This document shows, in pieces, positions 7,431-15,779 of a stretch of DNA of 24,796 bases. Position 1 is the first letter of the stretch. Each line of letters begins with the position of its first letter. This DNA is from JAAYDY01 sp964500225. GTDB taxonomy: Bacteria; Planctomycetota; Phycisphaerae; FEN-1346; JAACEH01. The position numbers were made by a program, and so were the translations under genes. The notes under the pieces were generated by a model, which did no database searches, was not told where the DNA came from, and worked only from the letters and a program-made list of their open reading frames with translations. The DNA lies in contig CAZCOA010000041.1 of assembly GCA_964500225.1 (NCBI GenBank), positions 1-24,796 on the forward strand. Reading direction: 5' to 3'.

Positions 7431-7699
7431 CGGCCGCTTTGGCTCGGGCTCTCGTTCGCTGCGGGCCCCCATGACCTGCCCCCGGACAGGGCCGCAGTGT
7501 ACACACCCTGGTACTGCGACCGATTTCTATCACGCCACCCAAAACAGCACACGGCGCCCCGCAAGTCGCCGCAAAGCCACGCCAAGACCGTTGCACCTAC
7601 GCCGTGCAGGTTCTTCCGGAATGTTGTGTTTGTGCATCATGCCACCTCAACGACTTCTCTGTAAATCGGTTACGAGCGTCTAGTGCCGACCCGAAACGA
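7431..7699. other. Intergenic region upstream of a sigma-54 promoter
   Basis: No gene recognised. It may hold enhancer-binding sites for the sigma-54 promoter at 7700: a TTCCGGAA palindrome (about 7614-7621), a TGCAC/GTGCA inverted repeat near 7590-7607, and TTGTGCATC (7630-7638), a 9-mer also found upstream of the other sigma-54 promoter. Confidence 0.4.
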
Positions 7700-7715
7700 T
7701 TGGCACGACGTTTGC
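7700..7715 (+). promoter_or_regulatory. Sigma-54 (-24/-12) promoter for the PEP-CTERM gene
   Basis: TTGGCACG (7700-7707), four bases, TTGC (7712-7715): a full match to the core consensus TGGCACG-N4-TTGC with exact spacing. Transcription would start near 7727, leaving a leader of about 180 bases. Sigma-54 control of PEP-CTERM genes through PrsK/PrsR-type systems is known in other phyla. Confidence 0.75.
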
Positions 7716-7909
7716 GAATTGCAACAGGCAAAGGCTTCCCGGTCCGGTCGTTTCCTAAGTGCATGCGGCCTTCCGGGTTTATGGCGGCTCACGTCAATCA
7801 CCTCGCGAACCCGCCAGAATCGGCAACGTTGTGTATCCTGGCGCGCAACCGCTGGGTACCAGCGAAAATGTGGCACGGAACACTCAGTGCGACAATGAAG
7901 GAGCCTACG

Positions 7910-8614
7910 TTGGGCATCGGGGGAACACAAGTAACACGTCTGGCGGCCCTGTGCCTGGGGTTGGCCATTGTCCTGGCAGGCTCTCGGCCTGCAAGAGCCG
8001 ACTTGGTCACGTTCGGATTTGAGCAATGCGTTGCCACCAGCGAGCGATTCGTCCATCCCGGCGGCTATGAGTCTCTGGAGTGCAGCGCCGGCATGATCAC
8101 CATGATCATCACGCGCAGCGACGGGGCCCCCTTTGACGTGATCGAGGTGACACAGCCGACCTTCCCCCACCAATGGGGCACACGCGCCCTGGATCCCTGG
8201 TTCGGATGGAAAACGCCCACGGACAACTGGTTCATCGCGTCGTTTTCGCTCCCAGTGAGCTACGTGCAACTCCAGTTCACCGACTTCGGCCAGGACAGTG
8301 ACACGGTTTACCTGCGGGCCTACAGCAGCCTCTTCGGCCTGGGCGACTTCATCGGCGGTGCCACGGCCCCGTGGGGCACGGCCAGCAGCCCAAGTTTCGT
8401 CACTCTCGAATACACTGCACCGACGGACGAATCGTTCATGTCCGTTATGTTCCGCGGCTACAGCCCGGTCCTCAGCAACAGCATGTACGTGGACAACATC
8501 GCTGTCCAGACCATCGCCATTCCCGAACCCGCGTCTTCCTCGGCCCTGAGCATCGGCCTGGGTTTGATGGCCGCCCGCCGCCGCAGGTGGTATCGTGGTG
8601 TTCTGCGAGTTTGA
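7910..8614 (+). CDS. PEP-CTERM exported protein
   Basis: I chose TTG 7910 because AAGGAG sits 6 bases upstream. The in-frame ATG 7895 has no ribosome site and would add five residues. The 234-residue protein has a signal peptide (LAALCLGLAIVLAG, then processing near ARA-D about residue 30). A beta-rich middle (about 31-200) follows, with features of jelly-roll surface domains such as NWFIASFSLPVSYVQLQFTD and SMYVDNIAVQ. It ends with the tripartite sorting signal: PEP at 205-207, a short hydrophobic segment, and the basic run RRRR at 223-226. PEP-CTERM proteins are cut and anchored or released by an exosortase, often as part of matrix or surface layers. No exosortase is encoded in this window. 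The sigma-54 element at 7700 is its likely promoter. Confidence 0.85.
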   Translation: MGIGGTQVTRLAALCLGLAIVLAGSRPARADLVTFGFEQCVATSERFVHPGGYESLECSAGMITMIITRSDGAPFDVIEVTQPTFPHQWGTRALDPWFGWKTPTDNWFIASFSLPVSYVQLQFTDFGQDSDTVYLRAYSSLFGLGDFIGGATAPWGTASSPSFVTLEYTAPTDESFMSVMFRGYSPVLSNSMYVDNIAVQTIAIPEPASSSALSIGLGLMAARRRRWYRGVLRV

Positions 8615-8653
8615 GGGCCACCAGCCGCCAGGTCGCCCCGCCCCCTTCTAGCG

Positions 8654-8697
8654 TTGCATTGTGCCACACATAAATCGCTCCGATTATTGCATTGTGC
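8654..8697. repeat. 11-bp direct repeat, possible activator sites
   Basis: TTGCATTGTGC occurs at 8654-8664 and 8687-8697, 33 bases apart (about three helical turns), some 80-120 bases upstream of the sigma-54 promoter at 8776. That is where enhancer-binding proteins usually bind. Confidence 0.5.
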
Positions 8698-8775
8698 ATC
8701 CTCCCTGTCCCCAAGCTAGCTCCCCGGATTGGGGTAAAAGCCCCTGAAGCCCGGTTTGTGTCGTCATTTCGCCAG

Positions 8776-8790
8776 TGGTCCGCCGTTTGC
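8776..8790 (+). promoter_or_regulatory. Probable sigma-54 promoter for the ferredoxin-ATPase operon
   Basis: TGGTCCG (8776-8782), four bases, TTGCT (8787-8791). The invariant GG and GC are correctly spaced; two positions differ from consensus. Start of transcription about 8802, with GGAGG at 8816-8820 ahead of the ATG at 8827. Confidence 0.6.
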
Positions 8791-8826
8791 TAGAGTGGAA
8801 TCGAAACGTCTCTGCGGAGGACTCAC

Positions 8827-9684
8827 ATGCGAATCGCCGTAGCTAGCGGCAAAGGGGGAACCGGCAAGACGACCGTGGCCACGAATCTGGCCGCAACGGC
8901 ATCGCGTCGGGGAAAACGTGTGGTCTATTTGGATTGCGACGTGGAGGAGCCCAACGGCGCCCTGTTCCTGAAGCCCCGGATCGAGCGCACCGAGCCGGTC
9001 GCCGTGAGAGTCCCCGCGGTGGACAAGAGCAAATGCACGGGGTGCGGTCTGTGCGGCAAGGTATGCCAGTACAGCGCCATCCTGCCGATGAAGAACGACG
9101 TGTTACTGTTTCTTGAGCTCTGCCACGGCTGCGCGGGGTGCTGGCTGGTTTGCCCGACGGGAGCGATCCGCGAATCGAGCCGCACGACCGGGCAATTGCA
9201 GATCGGCCGGGCCGGCGGGGTGATATGCGTTCAAGGATTGCTCAACATCGGCGAGGCGATGAGCCCGCCTGTGATTCGTGCCGTGAAGGCGTCGGCGCCG
9301 GAGGCTGATCTGGTCGTGCTGGACTCGCCGCCGGGCACGTCGTGTCCGGTGATCGAGAGCGTCCGCGACGCGGATTTCGTACTGCTGGTGACGGAGCCGA
9401 CGCCGTTCGGGCTGAACGACCTGCGTCTTGCCGTGGAGGTGATCCGCACGTTGGGGCTCCCGTTTGCCGTGGCGGTCAATCGGGCCGGCATGGGAGACGA
9501 TCGAACGCAACAGTATTGCGCGCGGGAAGGGATCGAGATTCTTGTTGAGATTCCCGACGACCGGCGTGTGGCGGAGGCGTATTCGCGGGGCGAGATGGCC
9601 TGCGATGCCCTGCCCGAACAGCGTTTGCTCTACACCGATTTGTTGGGACGAATCGAGTCGCGGGTGGCCGCTCGTGTCCACTGA
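8827..9684 (+). CDS. MinD-family P-loop ATPase with inserted 2[4Fe-4S] ferredoxin domain (first of pair)
   Basis: A 285-residue cytoplasmic protein. The deviant Walker A GKGGTGKT lies at 8-15, the switch aspartates at DCDVEEPN (36-43), and LDSPPGTSCPVIES (165-178) forms the A' motif region. Inserted at about 63-115 are two cluster-binding motifs: C70-x2-C73-x2-C76-x3-C80 and C99-x2-C102-x2-C105-x3-C109-P, enough for two [4Fe-4S] clusters. This is the COG1149 group, which usually occurs as tandem genes, as here, often near proteins of iron-sulfur or iron-molybdenum cofactor type; its reaction is not established. The family fold suggests ATP-driven electron transfer or cluster delivery by the dimer. 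It is the first gene of the operon and has GGAGG 6 bases before its ATG. Confidence 0.92.
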   Translation: MRIAVASGKGGTGKTTVATNLAATASRRGKRVVYLDCDVEEPNGALFLKPRIERTEPVAVRVPAVDKSKCTGCGLCGKVCQYSAILPMKNDVLLFLELCHGCAGCWLVCPTGAIRESSRTTGQLQIGRAGGVICVQGLLNIGEAMSPPVIRAVKASAPEADLVVLDSPPGTSCPVIESVRDADFVLLVTEPTPFGLNDLRLAVEVIRTLGLPFAVAVNRAGMGDDRTQQYCAREGIEILVEIPDDRRVAEAYSRGEMACDALPEQRLLYTDLLGRIESRVAARVH

Positions 9685-9742
9685 ACAGCGGCAAGCCGAC
9701 CTGCAGTTTCTGGACGCTCGTCAGTCAGAGGGCCGTGAACGT

Positions 9743-10657
9743 ATGGAAATCAAGCCGAAGGAACTGGTGGTCATCAGCGGCAAGGGAGGCACCGGGAAAA
9801 CGTCGGTGGTTGCCTCGTTTGCGGCGTTGGCCGCGCCGGTGGTACTGGCCGATTGCGACGTGGACGCGGCGGATTTGCACCTGGTGCTGGGTCCGCGGAC
9901 CATCCGCGAAGAAGACTTTTCCGGGGGCAACCGGGCGAGAATCCTGAGCGACCGCTGCACGGCGTGCGGGAAGTGTCACGCGTTGTGCCGCTTCGATGCC
10001 GTGAAGCCGGAACGGGGCGACGATGGCCGCACGAGCTACCGGATTGACCCCATCGCTTGTGAAGGCTGCGGGGTGTGCGCGTGGTTCTGCCCGGCCAAGG
10101 CCGTCGAATTCGCCGAGGCGGTCAACGGCCGGTGGTTTGTCGGCCGCACGCGTCACGGCCCCATGGTCCACGCCAGGCTTGGCGTGGCTGAGGAGAACTC
10201 GGGGAAACTGGTCAGCACCGTGCGTCGGGAAGCCCGCAACGTGGCCGCGACGGACGGGCTGAGGACGATCATCGTGGACGGGTCGCCGGGGACCGGTTGC
10301 CCGGTCATTGCGTCGATCACGGGAGCGGATTTACTTCTGATCGTGACGGAACCGACCGTAAGCGGGCTGCACGACCTGGGCCGCGTGGCCGACCTGGCAC
10401 GGCACTTCGCACTGCGGGTGCTGGTGTGCATCAACAAGTGGGACTTGAACCCGCAAATGGCCGACCGGATCGAGTCGCTGTGCATCGAACGCAGCATTCG
10501 CGTGGCAGGCCGGATTCGCTACGACCGGGCCGTGACCGAGGCACAGATCCGCGGCCTGTCGGTGGTGGAGCACCAGCAGGACGGCTGCGCACAGGACATT
10601 CGCGACCTGTGGAGCGCGGTTGGCGCGATCCTTGCCGAACCGGGCGAAGCCCATTGA
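9743..10657 (+). CDS. MinD-family P-loop ATPase with inserted 2[4Fe-4S] ferredoxin domain (second of pair)
   Basis: A 304-residue paralogue of the preceding gene. ATG 9743 was chosen because it lies just before the P-loop (GKGGTGKT at 13-20) as in the family; a GTG at 9674 overlapping the upstream stop would add 23 residues of unlikely sequence. DCDVDAADLH (37-46) and VDGSPGTGCPVIAS (178-191) mark the ATPase. The ferredoxin insert holds C72-x2-C75-x2-C78-x3-C82 and C106-x2-C109-x2-C112-x3-C116-P. The two proteins very likely form a heterodimer, each supplying half of the nucleotide site and two clusters. They are separated by 58 bases and translated in the same direction. The partner or substrate is not known. 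Confidence 0.92.
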   Translation: MEIKPKELVVISGKGGTGKTSVVASFAALAAPVVLADCDVDAADLHLVLGPRTIREEDFSGGNRARILSDRCTACGKCHALCRFDAVKPERGDDGRTSYRIDPIACEGCGVCAWFCPAKAVEFAEAVNGRWFVGRTRHGPMVHARLGVAEENSGKLVSTVRREARNVAATDGLRTIIVDGSPGTGCPVIASITGADLLLIVTEPTVSGLHDLGRVADLARHFALRVLVCINKWDLNPQMADRIESLCIERSIRVAGRIRYDRAVTEAQIRGLSVVEHQQDGCAQDIRDLWSAVGAILAEPGEAH

Positions 10658-10686
10658 CTGCATTCTGTGGAGCGACAGGCACTCTC

Positions 10687-11484
10687 ATGACCCCGCTCAT
10701 CATAGCCATTGCGGCTGTTCTTGTGGTATCGGTGCTGATGACTATGACCGGCCGTGGAGGCGGGAACTTCTACGTGCCCATTCTGCTGCTCTGCGGCATA
10801 CCGATGCTGGAGGCGGCAACCACGAGCCAGTTGATTCTTCTGGTGACCTCACTGGCGGCCATGGTGTTTTTCGCCAAGACGCGCTGTGTGGACTGGAAAC
10901 TGGCATTGTTAATCGATCCGCCAACCGATATCATGGCCTTCGTGGGCGGATACTATGCGCACATGGTGCCCGTTGACGTGATAAAGGTCGTTTTTGCGTT
11001 TCTGTTGGTCGTCTCGGGGTTCTTCATGCTGCGACCTGCGACAGACCGCCCCGTGAATCAGTCGCGGCAACTGGGTTACTGGCACCGACGCTTCGGTGAG
11101 GATCAGTACACCGTCAATCTCTGGCTGACGCTGCCGATTACGGCGGCTGCCGGCCTTGTGGCAGGAATGACCGGGATATCGTGCGGCTCCTTCAAGGTGC
11201 CGCTCATGGTTCTGTTGTGCGGTGTGCCGATGCGTGTGGCTGTGGGAACGTCGTCCGCCATGGTGGCGGCCACCGCACTGATGGGGCTGCTTGGTCATGC
11301 CGTGGCCGGCGATTTCAGAACGGCATGGGCCTTGCCGCTTGGAGTCGCAGCGTTGCTGGGCGGCGTAATCGGCGCCCACGTGACCTTCCGGGCTCGCCCC
11401 GCAACGATCAAAGCCGTCTTCGCCTATACCACGTTCGCAGCGGCCGTTGCAGTATTAGTCAATGTGTGGCTTTCGACGCGATAA
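10687..11484 (+). CDS. TauE/SafE-family membrane permease (DUF81)
   Basis: A 265-residue integral membrane protein with about eight hydrophobic segments. It has the internal duplication of the family: MTGRGGGNFYVPILLLCGIP (about 19-38) and GMTGISCGSFKVPLMVLLCG (about 160-179), each followed by a conserved TSQ/TSS helix. TauE/SafE proteins export or import small organic sulfonates, sulfite or other sulfur- or carbon-containing anions, though most members are unassigned. It lies 29 bases after the second ferredoxin-ATPase, so it is probably co-expressed. A link between transported sulfur anions and iron-sulfur electron transfer is only an inference from that arrangement. Confidence 0.88.
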   Translation: MTPLIIAIAAVLVVSVLMTMTGRGGGNFYVPILLLCGIPMLEAATTSQLILLVTSLAAMVFFAKTRCVDWKLALLIDPPTDIMAFVGGYYAHMVPVDVIKVVFAFLLVVSGFFMLRPATDRPVNQSRQLGYWHRRFGEDQYTVNLWLTLPITAAAGLVAGMTGISCGSFKVPLMVLLCGVPMRVAVGTSSAMVAATALMGLLGHAVAGDFRTAWALPLGVAALLGGVIGAHVTFRARPATIKAVFAYTTFAAAVAVLVNVWLSTR

Positions 11485-11586
11485 CCAACGCACCGCGCCG
11501 AAATGCCCCTCGTGGAATGCGCAACGGATGAGAAGCCTGTTTCGGCCTGGTCCCATGGCCGTCCTGTACGAAAGGAACACAGACTC

Positions 11587-11964
11587 ATGGCGTCACTGAG
11601 CAATGAACTCCGTCAAGCCTGGGCCGACCGGGATGGCCCGGTAATTCTGGCCACCGTCGATGCAGACGGAACGCCCAATATCATCTATGCCACATGCGTA
11701 GGGCTGTTCGGCGACAATCGGCTCGTCGTTGCCGACAACTACTTCGACAAGACACGCAGGAACATCCAGCGCGGGTGCAGAGGCGCCCTGCTCTTTCGCA
11801 CCAAGGCGGGCAAGGCCTATCAGGCCAAAGGCACGCTGGAGTATCACACACAGGGCGAAGTGTTCGACAACATGAAGACGTGGAATCCCGAGAAACACCC
11901 CGGCCATGCCGCTGCGGCGTTGTGCGTCGAGTGCGTGTACAGCGGCGCACAGAAGATATGTTGA
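11587..11964 (+). CDS. Pyridoxamine 5'-phosphate oxidase-fold flavoprotein
   Basis: A 125-residue protein with AAGGAA about 10 bases before ATG 11587. The split beta-barrel signature is visible: GPVILATVDADGTPNIIYATCVG (about 17-39), then LVVADNYFDKTRRNIQRG (45-62) and ALLFRTKAGKAYQAKGTLEYH (67-87). Such small proteins bind FMN or a similar cofactor as a homodimer and act as oxidoreductases or flavin reductases; the precise substrate is not predictable. It is the last gene of the operon, 102 bases after the permease. It would be a plausible redox partner for the ferredoxin-ATPases. The C-terminus has three cysteines (CVECVYSGAQKIC) that are unusual for this family and could bind metal. Confidence 0.85.
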   Translation: MASLSNELRQAWADRDGPVILATVDADGTPNIIYATCVGLFGDNRLVVADNYFDKTRRNIQRGCRGALLFRTKAGKAYQAKGTLEYHTQGEVFDNMKTWNPEKHPGHAAAALCVECVYSGAQKIC

Positions 11965-12147
11965 GTCGCCGGATGCCTCGGCGCAACCGTGCGCGGCACT
12001 CCCTCTGCTCGGGCTGTACGTAACCGCTCTTCGCTCCCATGGCAAATTCCGCGGCGCACAGGCATATCATCGGGGTTTACTATATCTGCCGCTCATCTTG
12101 ACAGTCTGCATTCACGGATACCTCAGGGGCTACGAGGAGCCGCAGTG

Positions 12148-14136
12148 ATGACACAATGCACTGGGACAACTGCCGTCGAAGTATGTGAAGACCGTCTGCC
12201 GGCGTGCGTTTGCGCGGCGATGCTGATTGTTGCCGCTCTCATAGGGCCGCTGGCGCCGCCGGCCAAGGGAGCCACTCCTCTGAAGGTCTATGCGGGCGAC
12301 ATCAACGATCAGGCTGAAGCCGACCGGGGCAGCCCGTGCGACATCACGATCACCGGCGCCCGCAACGGCCGTTTTTCGGGCAAGGTGATCGTGACGTCCA
12401 GCCAGCCCATCGAGGGCCTGAAGGCGACCCTGAGCGACCTGAAGCAGGACGGGGCTGCCATTGCTGCTTCGGCGGTCACTGTCCGCTATGCGGTTGCATG
12501 GGATGACTCGATCGGCAATTGGCACCGCCCCGTGGGCCGCGACATTCTCCTGACCGTCGCCCCCGAAGGACAAACGACGATCCCGGTGTGGGTCACTGTG
12601 AGCGTGCCTGCGGAGGCCAAGGCGGGAACCTACTCGGGCCAGTTGACCATCGCCGCCGCCGGGGCCGACCCCGTCCGCGTGCCGGTGACCCTTCGTGTCC
12701 AGGACTGGACGTTGCCCAGCCCTCAGAACTATGCGACTTGGATCGAATTGGTCCAGTCGCCCGATACATTGGCAACCGAATACGACGTACCGCTCTGGTC
12801 TGAGAAGCACTGGGCCATGATCGCGCAGTCGATGCGGCTCATGTCGCCCACGGGCAGTCGCACGATTTACATTCCCCTGGTCGCCGAGACCAACATGGGC
12901 AACAGCGAGACCATGGTCCGATGGGTTGTCAAGGCCGACAAGGCGGAGCCCGACTTTTCGATCATGGACCGCTACCTCGACACGGCCGCCGAGAACCTGG
13001 GCACGCCGAAGCAGGTGATTTTCTACGTCTGGGAAGTCTTCGTCACGCCTCCGGACGAGGACTTCATGAAACGCCAGCGGGAAAGCAAGAGCTACGAGTT
13101 GGACAAGTTCGAGGCTCGCGTGGCCGAAGGCCGCAAGGGCGTTCCCGTGACGATGGTCGATCCACCGAGCGGCAAGACCTCGAAGGGATTCCTGCCACAT
13201 TACGATACCGAAGCCGGCAAGGCCGTCTGGGGGCCGTTCTGGCGCGAGTTGCGACAGCGGATGGCCCAACGCGGCCTGGAGGGGACGATGATGCTGGGCG
13301 TGATGTCCGACTGGCGGCCGTCGGAGTCGCAGGTTAAGGCCCTGAAGGAATATGCCGGCGACCTGCCCTGGACGTCAGCGTCGCACCACGCGCGGTGGCT
13401 CTTCGGCACCAGCAAGCTCGGCGACCGGCAACTCTATGGAATTGCGACCATCGGCTATACCGCCGTGGCCCTGGACCACCAGTACACGATCAACCCCGCC
13501 CACGGGCGCTCGTATGGCTGGCAAAAAGACATCCTGCATGCACAGTATTGGCGGTTCCAGTATTTCAATACGAAATCGATGGTCACCATTCGTACCGAGC
13601 CCGAAGCGAACATCACCGGCAACCAGCGCGGCCTGGCACGCATCGGCGCCGATTTCTGGTTCACCATCAAAGACAAACGCGGCCGCCGCGTCGGTACCGT
13701 CACCGACCGTTATCCGCACAGCTACTGGCACAGCATGAACATCACCGGTTGGCTGTTGGCGCCCGGCTCCGATGGCCCGGTGGGCACCGCGCGGCTGGAG
13801 ACCTTCACCGAGGGCGTCCAGGAGTGCGAGGCCCGCATCGCCATTGAGAAAGTCCTGACCAACGAGAAACTGCGAGCCCAACTGGGCTCCAACCTGGCCG
13901 AGAAAGCTCAGTGGATTCTCGACGAGCGGCAGATCGCCCTATGGAAAGGTCGCGGCGCCGACGACGCGGCCATGAGCAACGGCCTCGTGGCCGCCTACCG
14001 CGATCTGATGGCCATGCAAAAAACCTGGGACGCCAAAGCCGGCAACGATTGGTTCGTGGCCTCCGGCTGGCAGGATCGCAATGCTCAACTATACGCCGTG
14101 GCCGGCGAAGTCGCGTCGAAACTCGGCCGGAACTGA
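12148..14136 (+). CDS. Large secreted protein, glycoside-hydrolase-like (GH123/DUF4091 type, tentative)
   Basis: ATG 12148 has GAGGAG 8 bases upstream; 662 residues. The N-terminus has a hydrophobic segment (about 20-36) and an Ala-x-Ala-type cleavage region before ATPLKVYAGD, so export is likely. A beta-sandwich portion (about 46-200) contains PVWVTVSVPAEAKAGTYSG and VPVTLRVQDWTLP, the typical NEW-type or carbohydrate-binding-like module seen before DUF4091/GH123-like barrels. The second part (about 205-640) is a TIM-barrel-like stretch with YLDTAAENLG, VIFYVWEVF and LEGTMMLGVMSDWRP. I am not certain of the family and did not find catalytic residues by motif. Its downstream neighbour, 27 bases away, is another exported protein, so the pair looks like a polysaccharide-processing unit. 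Confidence 0.75.
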   Translation: MTQCTGTTAVEVCEDRLPACVCAAMLIVAALIGPLAPPAKGATPLKVYAGDINDQAEADRGSPCDITITGARNGRFSGKVIVTSSQPIEGLKATLSDLKQDGAAIAASAVTVRYAVAWDDSIGNWHRPVGRDILLTVAPEGQTTIPVWVTVSVPAEAKAGTYSGQLTIAAAGADPVRVPVTLRVQDWTLPSPQNYATWIELVQSPDTLATEYDVPLWSEKHWAMIAQSMRLMSPTGSRTIYIPLVAETNMGNSETMVRWVVKADKAEPDFSIMDRYLDTAAENLGTPKQVIFYVWEVFVTPPDEDFMKRQRESKSYELDKFEARVAEGRKGVPVTMVDPPSGKTSKGFLPHYDTEAGKAVWGPFWRELRQRMAQRGLEGTMMLGVMSDWRPSESQVKALKEYAGDLPWTSASHHARWLFGTSKLGDRQLYGIATIGYTAVALDHQYTINPAHGRSYGWQKDILHAQYWRFQYFNTKSMVTIRTEPEANITGNQRGLARIGADFWFTIKDKRGRRVGTVTDRYPHSYWHSMNITGWLLAPGSDGPVGTARLETFTEGVQECEARIAIEKVLTNEKLRAQLGSNLAEKAQWILDERQIALWKGRGADDAAMSNGLVAAYRDLMAMQKTWDAKAGNDWFVASGWQDRNAQLYAVAGEVASKLGRN

Positions 14137-14163
14137 CCCGTTTTGCTGAAGGGAGCCTGTGTC

Positions 14164-15768
14164 GTGAATCTGCCCGCCCTCACCTGTCTGAAGCTGAGCG
14201 TCGTTGGCGCGCTGTCGCTGGGCGCGCTTCTCGTCCCCGCCGCCGCCCAGCCGGCGACGCCGTCGCCTGAGGCGTTTTATAACGTGGCTGTCCGGTCGGC
14301 CACGCCCGATAAGGACGGGGCCGGCGAACAGTTCTGCTGGCGGGCCAACTACAACATGGGCGTCTTCCTCCAGGCATACGAGACATGGCACGACACGGCA
14401 TGGCTCGATTGGGGCGTGAAATTCTACGACTACGCCATCAGCAAGATGAGCGTCGGCCCCGATGGTCGCAAAGGCTGGATCGGAGCGTACATCTACGACA
14501 AGAACTACGCCTGTGACGTCCACGTCGGCGACGCCGTGCTAGTGAACCACATGCTGGCCTTCGCCGAGGCGGCGCTGAAGGATCCCAAACTCAAGCAACG
14601 GTACGGCGAAGCTGCACAGCGTTATGTGGAGCTGGCCAAGCACGACGTCATCGGCAAGTGGGACGCGCGCGGCACCTGGCGAGAGGACGGCCCCTACGGC
14701 GCCTACACGTCGTGGGACACCTACTGCAAGCCCGACGACCTGACCCATTGGCAAAAGACGGACCAGGCCAAGAACTCCACCTTGTCGCTGCCGTTCAACA
14801 AACAGAACGATATGGCGGTGGTCTGTCTGAAACTCTACCGAATTACCGGCGACACGACCTACAGGAACAAGGCTGAAAAGATCTTCGCGTTCATGCGCAG
14901 CCGCTTTCAGTACGTGGACGATTACTGCGTGTGGAACTACTGGGAACCGTTCGGCCCGTGGGATGTGGATGTGGCGGCCGGCAAGGCCCGGCACTGGATG
15001 AATGTTCACACTTACCGCAATTATCAGGTCGGCGAGATTCATCAGATCGCCGAGGCCTATCACACGGGTGTCGTCTTCACGGAGGCCGACATCCGCCGCA
15101 TCATCAACACCAACCTGAAGGTCATGTGGAACCAGGACCGCTCGTCGCCGAAATTCGTCAACTCCAACGCGCGTTTGCCCGTGCCGCCGATGTCCGACGA
15201 GCAGCGCAAGGCAGCCGAGGCCGCCGAAGCAGCCAACCCCTACGCCAAGGAGGGCCGCGCCGGCGAACTCTGGACCGGCCTGCTGGACTTCGACCAGACG
15301 GTCCGCGACCTGTATGCGCTGCAACTGACCGGCGACGCCCGGGACACGCGGGGCCAACTGGCCCGCGACTACTTCAAGAACGTCACGCTCAAAACGCCGC
15401 CGAGCTTCGCGCGGCGATATGTCAAGGAACCCGTGACTCTGCCCGAGCCGATCCTCAGCCGCTGCCCGAGTCTTACGGTCGCCGTAGTGATGCCATGCGC
15501 GATGAAGCGCGGCACGCCGTCGCTGATCTTCTGCAAGGCCCGCGTGCCGGTCGAGCTGGCAATCGACCTGTATGACGCCGACGGCACGACACTCGTCGCG
15601 CCAATCCACAAGACCAACGTGGACGGCGGCACCGACGGGCACGCGGGCGTTTTCTTCGTGCAATGGGATCCGCAGTCTGTTGCCGACAAGGCCCCCGCAG
15701 GCTCGTACCGCGTCCGCTGGACCGTGGGCGACGGCTACCGGGAGTTTCCGGTGACTATCAGCCAGTAG
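14164..15768 (+). CDS. Secreted alpha/alpha-barrel-like protein, possibly polysaccharide lyase or hydrolase
   Basis: GTG 14164 follows AAGGGAG at 8 bases; a TTG at 14143 is an alternative. 534 residues with a signal peptide (about 1-29, cleavage near AAAQP). Repeated helical segments with Trp/Tyr-rich turns suggest an (alpha/alpha) toroid: CWRANYNMGVFLQAYETWHD, AWLDWGVKFYDYAISKM, LKLYRITGDTTYRNKAEKIF, and CVWNYWEPFGPWDV. The last 120 residues look like a separate beta domain. Such folds occur in unsaturated glucuronyl hydrolases and several lyases, but no family motif was decisive. It is 27 bases after the upstream secreted protein and probably in the same operon. It ends only 11 bases from the convergent DUF2959 gene. 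Confidence 0.7.
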   Translation: MNLPALTCLKLSVVGALSLGALLVPAAAQPATPSPEAFYNVAVRSATPDKDGAGEQFCWRANYNMGVFLQAYETWHDTAWLDWGVKFYDYAISKMSVGPDGRKGWIGAYIYDKNYACDVHVGDAVLVNHMLAFAEAALKDPKLKQRYGEAAQRYVELAKHDVIGKWDARGTWREDGPYGAYTSWDTYCKPDDLTHWQKTDQAKNSTLSLPFNKQNDMAVVCLKLYRITGDTTYRNKAEKIFAFMRSRFQYVDDYCVWNYWEPFGPWDVDVAAGKARHWMNVHTYRNYQVGEIHQIAEAYHTGVVFTEADIRRIINTNLKVMWNQDRSSPKFVNSNARLPVPPMSDEQRKAAEAAEAANPYAKEGRAGELWTGLLDFDQTVRDLYALQLTGDARDTRGQLARDYFKNVTLKTPPSFARRYVKEPVTLPEPILSRCPSLTVAVVMPCAMKRGTPSLIFCKARVPVELAIDLYDADGTTLVAPIHKTNVDGGTDGHAGVFFVQWDPQSVADKAPAGSYRVRWTVGDGYREFPVTISQ

Positions 15769-15779
15769 GGTTGCGGCGG

